Below, piece by piece: positions 6,007 to 9,573 of a DNA stretch of 9,573 nt (within the stretch, counting starts at the first letter, position 1; each line of letters begins with the position of its first letter). The notes under the pieces were generated by a model. It made no database searches. It was given only the letters and a program-made list of their open reading frames with translations, and was not told the origin of the DNA. The position numbers and the translations under genes are program-made. This DNA is from DAOTZS01 sp034434335 (lineage in GTDB: Bacteria; Chloroflexota; Anaerolineae; CG2-30-64-16), in NCBI GenBank assembly GCA_034434335.1, contig DAOTZS010000242.1, positions 1 to 9,573 on the forward strand, written 5' to 3'.

Positions 6007-7623
6007 ATGGCTGCGCAGGCCCTTTATCGCAAATGGCGTTCGCAGACCTTTGAAGAGGTGATCGGCCAGGAACACATCACCCTGACGTTGCGTAGTGCCT
6101 TGCGCGATGGGCGCATGTCTCATGCCTACCTGTTTGCTGGGCCGCGCGGCACGGGCAAGACCAGCACCGCTCGCATCCTGGCCAAGGCCATCAATTGCCT
6201 TGATCCCGACCTCAACGCGCGGCCGTGCAACCGCTGTGCGATCTGCACGGCGATCAATGAGGGCCGACAACTGGACCTGATCGAGATTGACGCAGCCTCT
6301 AACCGGGGGATTGATGAGATCCGCGATCTGCGGGAGAAGATAGGGTTTCGGCCCAACGAAGCACGCTATAAGGTCTATATCATTGACGAAGTCCACATGC
6401 TGACGAAGGAGGCGTTCAACGCGCTCCTGAAGACACTGGAGGAGCCCCCTCCCCATGCTGTCTTCGTCCTGGCGACCACCGAACCCGACCGCGTGCCTGA
6501 GACTGTGCGTTCGCGCTGTCAGCGCTTCGACTTCCGGCGTATCCCGGTTGCCCAGATCGTCGCACACCTGACGGAGATCGTGCGCCAGGAAGGTGCAGAG
6601 GCCGCCCCTGAGGCCCTGGCGGCCATTGCGCGGCGTGCCACCGGGAGCATGCGAGATGCCATCAGCCTGCTGGATCAATTGCTGGCCTATGGCAACCGCA
6701 AGCTGGAACCAAAGCTGGTGGAGGACGTCCTGGGCCTGGTGAGCCAGCAGAGCATAGGCCAACTGGTGGATTGCCTGGCCTCAGGGGATGCCGCAACGGG
6801 GTTGGGACTCATCAACAAACTGGTGGCGGAGGGGGTTGAGCTGGGGCAGCTTGTGGATCAGATTATCGCGTACTTGCGGGCGGTGTTGTTCGTACGCCTT
6901 GTGGGGGCCCCGGACCTGCTTGATCTGCCCCAGGATACGGAGGCTGCCGTAGCACGCCAGGCTACCCAATTGACAACCGACGCACTCCTGGCTGCCCTGC
7001 GCGAATTCGTCGAGGCACGGGCGGCGCTGCGGGATCAGGTGCCAGGTGTGCCACAGTTGCCTGTGGAGATGGCTTTCCTGCGTGCCCTTCATTTGCAGGA
7101 AGCCAAGGCCTCACCGGCCGCGCAGGCCTCGCAACCGACACCCGCGCTCGCTGCTTCCTCTGCGGGGGTCACGGCTCCAGCCACGGGCCGCTCATCCACA
7201 GCCATGCCAGCAGGGCAGATGGCGCCACCGGCCAAGGCGGAGCAGCTCAAGGAAACGTCGGCCGATGTAGAGCTGTTGAAGGTAGCGCAGGCAAGCTGGG
7301 ATCGCTTCCTGACGCTGGCTGGAAAACGCTGTGGGATGAAGGTGCAGGCTGCGCTGCGCTCGGTGCGCACCATGGAGGCCAGGGGACACGTTCTCGTATT
7401 GCTGTTTGCGCACGCCTTTGCGCGTGACCTGGTCAACCAGGCGGAAAACCTTTCTCAAGTCGAGGCGCTCTGGGAGGAGCTGCTGGAACAAAGGGTACAG
7501 GTGTATTGTGGGCTGGTTGGCGAGTCGGCCTTGCCGCCTCAGCCAGCATCATCGCGCGCGGATGATGAGGCTTTGTTGGAGGGAGCGCGGGAACTGGGAG
7601 CTGTAGTCAAAAAGCTGATATAG
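6007..7623 (+). CDS. dnaX: DNA polymerase III clamp-loader subunit tau (DnaX)
   Basis: A 538-residue AAA+ ATPase of the replisome. It loads the beta clamp and, as tau, ties polymerase cores together. It starts with the typical ALYRKWRSQTFEEVIGQEH. It then shows Walker A GPRGTGKTS (45-53), the zinc-binding cysteines C64, C74, C77 and C80, Walker B IIDEVHML (125-132), sensor 1 LATTEPDRVPETVRS with the SRC motif (169-171), and a GSMRDAISLLDQL helix (sensor 2 region). Residues about 365-415 are an Ala/Pro/Ser linker, followed by a C-terminal domain (about 420-538) shared by many bacterial DnaX proteins. The ATG at 6007 follows GGGAGG with a 4-nt gap, slightly tight. It heads a plus-strand cluster with ybaB and recR. 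I see no mid-gene slippery A-AAA-AAG that would make a short gamma form. Confidence 0.97.
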   Translation: MAAQALYRKWRSQTFEEVIGQEHITLTLRSALRDGRMSHAYLFAGPRGTGKTSTARILAKAINCLDPDLNARPCNRCAICTAINEGRQLDLIEIDAASNRGIDEIRDLREKIGFRPNEARYKVYIIDEVHMLTKEAFNALLKTLEEPPPHAVFVLATTEPDRVPETVRSRCQRFDFRRIPVAQIVAHLTEIVRQEGAEAAPEALAAIARRATGSMRDAISLLDQLLAYGNRKLEPKLVEDVLGLVSQQSIGQLVDCLASGDAATGLGLINKLVAEGVELGQLVDQIIAYLRAVLFVRLVGAPDLLDLPQDTEAAVARQATQLTTDALLAALREFVEARAALRDQVPGVPQLPVEMAFLRALHLQEAKASPAAQASQPTPALAASSAGVTAPATGRSSTAMPAGQMAPPAKAEQLKETSADVELLKVAQASWDRFLTLAGKRCGMKVQAALRSVRTMEARGHVLVLLFAHAFARDLVNQAENLSQVEALWEELLEQRVQVYCGLVGESALPPQPASSRADDEALLEGARELGAVVKKLI

Positions 7624-7661
7624 CCTGCTTTGGTAAGCTCACGGTGTAGGGAGGTAAGATA

Positions 7662-8024
7662 ATGGCAAAAGGGAAACCCAGGCCAATGTTTGGCCAACGG
7701 CGCTCTGCTGCCGGTGGGGGCCCTGAGGGCATGCTTGGCCAACTGCAGAAGCTCCAGGAAGAGATGGCCAAGGCCCAAGAGGCTCTGGCGGAAGAGACGG
7801 TTGAGGTCACGGTAGGGGGTGGCATGGTTAAAGCGGTGATGAACGGCCATCAACATCTGGTCTCGCTCACCATTGCCCCCGAAGCTATTGACCCAGAGGA
7901 CGTGGAAATGCTGCAAGACATGATCGTGGCAGCGGTCAATGAAGCGGTTGAACGCTCACAGGAGCTGGCGGCCAGTCGGATGAGTGCGCTGACCGGCAGC
8001 CTGAAGGTGCCCGGTCTGATGTAG
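7662..8024 (+). CDS. ybaB: YbaB/EbfC family nucleoid-associated protein
   Basis: A 120-residue dimeric DNA-binding protein that coats the chromosome. It has the family layout: helix MLGQLQKLQEEMAKAQEALAEE (24-45), strands VEVTVGGGMVKAVMNGHQHLVSLTI (47-71), then PEAIDPEDVEMLQDMIVAAVNEA (73-95) and a final helix with KVPGL near the end. A basic, Gly-rich N-terminal extension (1-22) makes it a little longer than the usual 100-110 residues. GGGAGGT lies 6 nt before the ATG. It sits 38 nt after dnaX and 19 nt before recR, the order seen in very many bacteria, and is almost certainly in the same transcript. Confidence 0.95.
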   Translation: MAKGKPRPMFGQRRSAAGGGPEGMLGQLQKLQEEMAKAQEALAEETVEVTVGGGMVKAVMNGHQHLVSLTIAPEAIDPEDVEMLQDMIVAAVNEAVERSQELAASRMSALTGSLKVPGLM

Positions 8025-8043
8025 GTTGGAGGAGGTACAACTT

Positions 8044-8649
8044 ATGGCTCAGACCCTGGCCCGACCGGTGGCTGATTTGATCGAGGCCTTTTCCCAACTT
8101 CCTGGCATCGGTCCCAAGACGGCCTCGCGCCTAACCTTCTACCTCCTGCGGAATACGAATGGATTGGCGCTGCGGCTGGCCGAGGCCCTGCAGGCCCTGA
8201 GCACTGGCACCCTGCTTTGCGAGCGCTGCTATAACGTGGCTGAACAGAGCCCGTGCCCGATCTGTTCTGATCCCGCGCGCGATCAGGGGACCATCTGTGT
8301 GGTAGAAGAACCTCTGGACGTATTGGCCATAGAGCGCACGGGCGCCTATCGCGGTGTCTACCATGTCCTTCACGGGGTTTTATCTCCGATCAACGGAATA
8401 TACCCGGAGAAGCTGCGCATCGAGGAACTGATTGCGCGTGTGCACGAGAGCCGGCCGCGCGAGGTGATCCTGGCGACCAATCCCAGCCTGGAAGGTGAGA
8501 ACACGGCCGCCTATATTTATCAGCAACTCCTGCCGTTAGGGGTGCATGTGACGCGACTGGCGCGCGGTCTGCCTGTAGGGGGAGACCTGGAATATGCAGA
8601 TGAGGTTACCCTGGCCCGCGCGCTGGAAGGTCGGCGGGCTATGGGGTAG
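8044..8649 (+). CDS. recR: Recombination mediator protein RecR
   Basis: A 201-residue protein that, with RecF/RecO, helps RecA load on single-stranded gaps coated with SSB. Domains in order: a helix-hairpin-helix (LPGIGPKTASRL, 19-30), a four-cysteine zinc site (C59, C62, C71, C74), and a TOPRIM domain (ICVVEEPLDVLAIE, 84-97, through REVILATNPSLEGENTA, 139-155). It ends with RLARGLPVGGDLEYADEVTL (171-190), the usual RecR C-terminal signature. I start it at the ATG at 8044, which has GGAGGAGGT (8028-8036) 7 nt upstream. A TTG at 8026 is in frame but overlaps that ribosome binding site. The rrn promoters begin 35 bp after its stop. Confidence 0.97.
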   Translation: MAQTLARPVADLIEAFSQLPGIGPKTASRLTFYLLRNTNGLALRLAEALQALSTGTLLCERCYNVAEQSPCPICSDPARDQGTICVVEEPLDVLAIERTGAYRGVYHVLHGVLSPINGIYPEKLRIEELIARVHESRPREVILATNPSLEGENTAAYIYQQLLPLGVHVTRLARGLPVGGDLEYADEVTLARALEGRRAMG

Positions 8650-8684
8650 GGCAAGGGTGAGGGCTTGCAGGGTGAGGTCTGGAT

Positions 8685-8713
8685 TTGACACATCGGCCGG
8701 GGTGTGGTAAATT
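8685..8713 (+). promoter_or_regulatory. rrn promoter P1
   Basis: Consensus TTGACA (8685-8690), 17-bp spacer, TAAATT (8708-8713) with a TGG extension. Start expected near 8720. Confidence 0.75.
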
Positions 8714-8856
8714 CTGCCACCGCTGTCCCCTGCGGGGTTTGCCCAATGGCCCGGTTCGACAGGTGCAGAGGTGGCAGGGAGTAAGTGCGGGTCAGGAGTC
8801 AAGCCGTAGGGCGTGGTGGCTTACGCTGAATTGCTGTGCAGCCTCGCGGGGTGAAT

Positions 8857-8885
8857 TTGACAAGGCTGCGAGCCGATGCTAGAAT
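8857..8885 (+). promoter_or_regulatory. rrn promoter P2
   Basis: Consensus TTGACA (8857-8862), 17-bp spacer, TAGAAT (8880-8885) with a TGC extension. Start expected near 8892. It strongly resembles P3, including the AA after the -10 box. Confidence 0.8.
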
Positions 8886-8936
8886 AAGGCTCCCAAGTCA
8901 AGCCTTAAAAAAGCGCAAGTGCGCAGCAACTCGATC

Positions 8937-8965
8937 TTGACATCGGTGGAGGACTGTGATAGTAT
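8937..8965 (+). promoter_or_regulatory. rrn promoter P3
   Basis: Consensus TTGACA (8937-8942), 17-bp spacer, TAGTAT (8960-8965) with a TGA extension. Start expected near 8972, about 250 nt before the mature 16S end. Confidence 0.8.
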
Positions 8966-8995
8966 AAAGCTAGCACAGTGCCCAATACCGAGAAG

Positions 8996-9090
8996 ACAAG
9001 GAGACCAGGCAGCTAACACGTAATCTGACTCATCGAGGTAAGATATGTGTTAGCTCGCCGCCGCAAAAGGCGGCGGTTTTGTCTCCTTGT
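8996..9090 (+). promoter_or_regulatory. Folded rrn leader element (three-way junction)
   Basis: ACAAGGAGAC (8996-9005) pairs perfectly with GTCTCCTTGT (9081-9090), closing a 95-nt domain. Inside, AGCTAACAC (9011-9019) pairs perfectly with GTGTTAGCT (9047-9055), topped by a small CTC-atc-GAG hairpin. A GC-rich 7-bp hairpin follows at 9056-9075. It lies just after the P3 start, so all three promoters would transcribe it. It could be a leader fold that guides rRNA processing or an attenuator; the function is inferred only. Confidence 0.65.
9056..9080 (+). terminator. Terminator-like hairpin in the rrn leader
   Basis: CGCCGCC (9056-9062) pairs with GGCGGCG (9069-9075), then G and TTTT. The stem is very GC-rich but the U run is only four and is also part of the domain closed by the 10-bp outer stem. 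It may cause pausing or attenuation that the antitermination complex overrides, or be purely structural. Confidence 0.4.
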
Positions 9091-9144
9091 AGAACAGGTT
9101 CGCAGTCTGACGGAGGGCGATAAGCTCTTCGGGCTGTGGTAGCC

Positions 9145-9156
9145 GCACTTTAACAA
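9145..9156 (+). promoter_or_regulatory. boxA-like antitermination site
   Basis: GCACTTTAACAA closely resembles the E. coli rrn boxA (core CTTTAACAA), which binds NusB-S10 in the nascent RNA. It lies about 67 nt before the 16S 5' end, a usual place. It is downstream of the terminator-like hairpin, so it could protect only what follows. Confidence 0.65.
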
Positions 9157-9222
9157 CTGAAGAGTGATAGGAAGGTTACCCGGTGATCCCTGAGTTAAAC
9201 CTGTGTCGGTCAGAAAGTAGTT

Positions 9223-9573
<351 letters not shown>

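Larger units (their letters stand above)
8650..9222 (+). other. rRNA operon control region and leader
   Basis: This 573-bp stretch between recR and 16S holds no protein gene. It contains three promoters, a folded leader and a boxA-like site, listed separately. Between the first two promoters, CTGCCACC (8714-8721) pairs with GGTGGCAG (8770-8777) around smaller stems (CTGTC/GACAG, CCCC/GGGG, GCC/GGC), a foldable patch of unknown meaning. Short hairpins AAGGCT/AGCCTT (8886-8906) and GCGC-aagt-GCGC (8913-8924) lie between promoters two and three. No strong terminator for the recR transcript is seen, so it may run into the rrn operon. Confidence 0.8.

Noticed and set aside
5833..6762. 309-codon minus-strand ORF opposite dnaX
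   Set aside because: Antisense shadow of dnaX in a GC-rich frame; it would also run through both divergent promoters.
7608..7619. AAAAAG run in dnaX as a programmed frameshift site for a gamma subunit
   Set aside because: It lies in the last codons before the stop, so slipping there would not give a meaningfully shorter product.
8727..8740. CCCC-tgc-GGGG followed by TTT as the recR terminator
   Set aside because: Only a 4-bp stem and three T; too weak to support on its own.
8741..8777. T-loop-like GGTTCGA suggesting a tRNA gene near 8753
   Set aside because: No acceptor stem, anticodon arm or D arm of tRNA size can be drawn around it.

Overview
The window reads as a chromosomal segment of an anaerobic, fairly GC-rich bacterium, most likely a member of the Chloroflexota. 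The main reason is the 5' part of a 16S rRNA gene at the right edge. It has a 'gcttgacacatgcaagtcg' start and a 'cactggcactgagacacgggccagac' stretch, in a form I associate with that phylum (recognition by eye, not a database match). A carbon monoxide dehydrogenase/acetyl-CoA synthase locus indicates Wood-Ljungdahl carbon metabolism.

Left part (1-3011, minus strand): a three-gene operon read right to left. It comprises a small HMA-fold protein without the CxxC metal motif, the Ni-Fe-S CO dehydrogenase catalytic subunit (cooS/acsA type), and the start of acetyl-CoA synthase acsB, which runs off the left edge. The cooS-acsB spacer holds a low-complexity repeat. Its two 34-nt arms pair far better in the operon's own transcript than in the opposite strand, because the differences become G.U wobbles.

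Middle (3012-4303): a degraded, element-rich stretch. A 156-bp non-autonomous element with perfect 12-bp terminal inverted repeats (GTAA ends) and a perfect 8-bp target duplication sits just upstream of the CODH operon and looks IS66-derived. Next come an intrinsic terminator, a pseudogene of an ANTAR-type response regulator (two in-frame stops, an internal deletion, a lost phosphoacceptor), and a lone intact tatA.

Right part (4304-9573): a HEAT-repeat-like protein of unknown function is transcribed leftward from a near-consensus, apparently leaderless promoter. Divergent from it is the classic DNA-maintenance cluster dnaX-ybaB-recR (clamp-loader tau subunit, nucleoid-associated protein, recombination mediator). 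Immediately downstream is a ribosomal RNA operon: three tandem near-consensus promoters with 17-bp spacers, a strongly folded leader containing a terminator-like hairpin, a boxA-like antitermination site, and the 16S rRNA 5' end.

No CRISPR array, tRNA gene or complete transposase gene was seen. The features most worth a second look are the small inserted element, the intercistronic cooS-acsB hairpin, the CxxC-less HMA protein tied to CODH, and the folded rrn leader.
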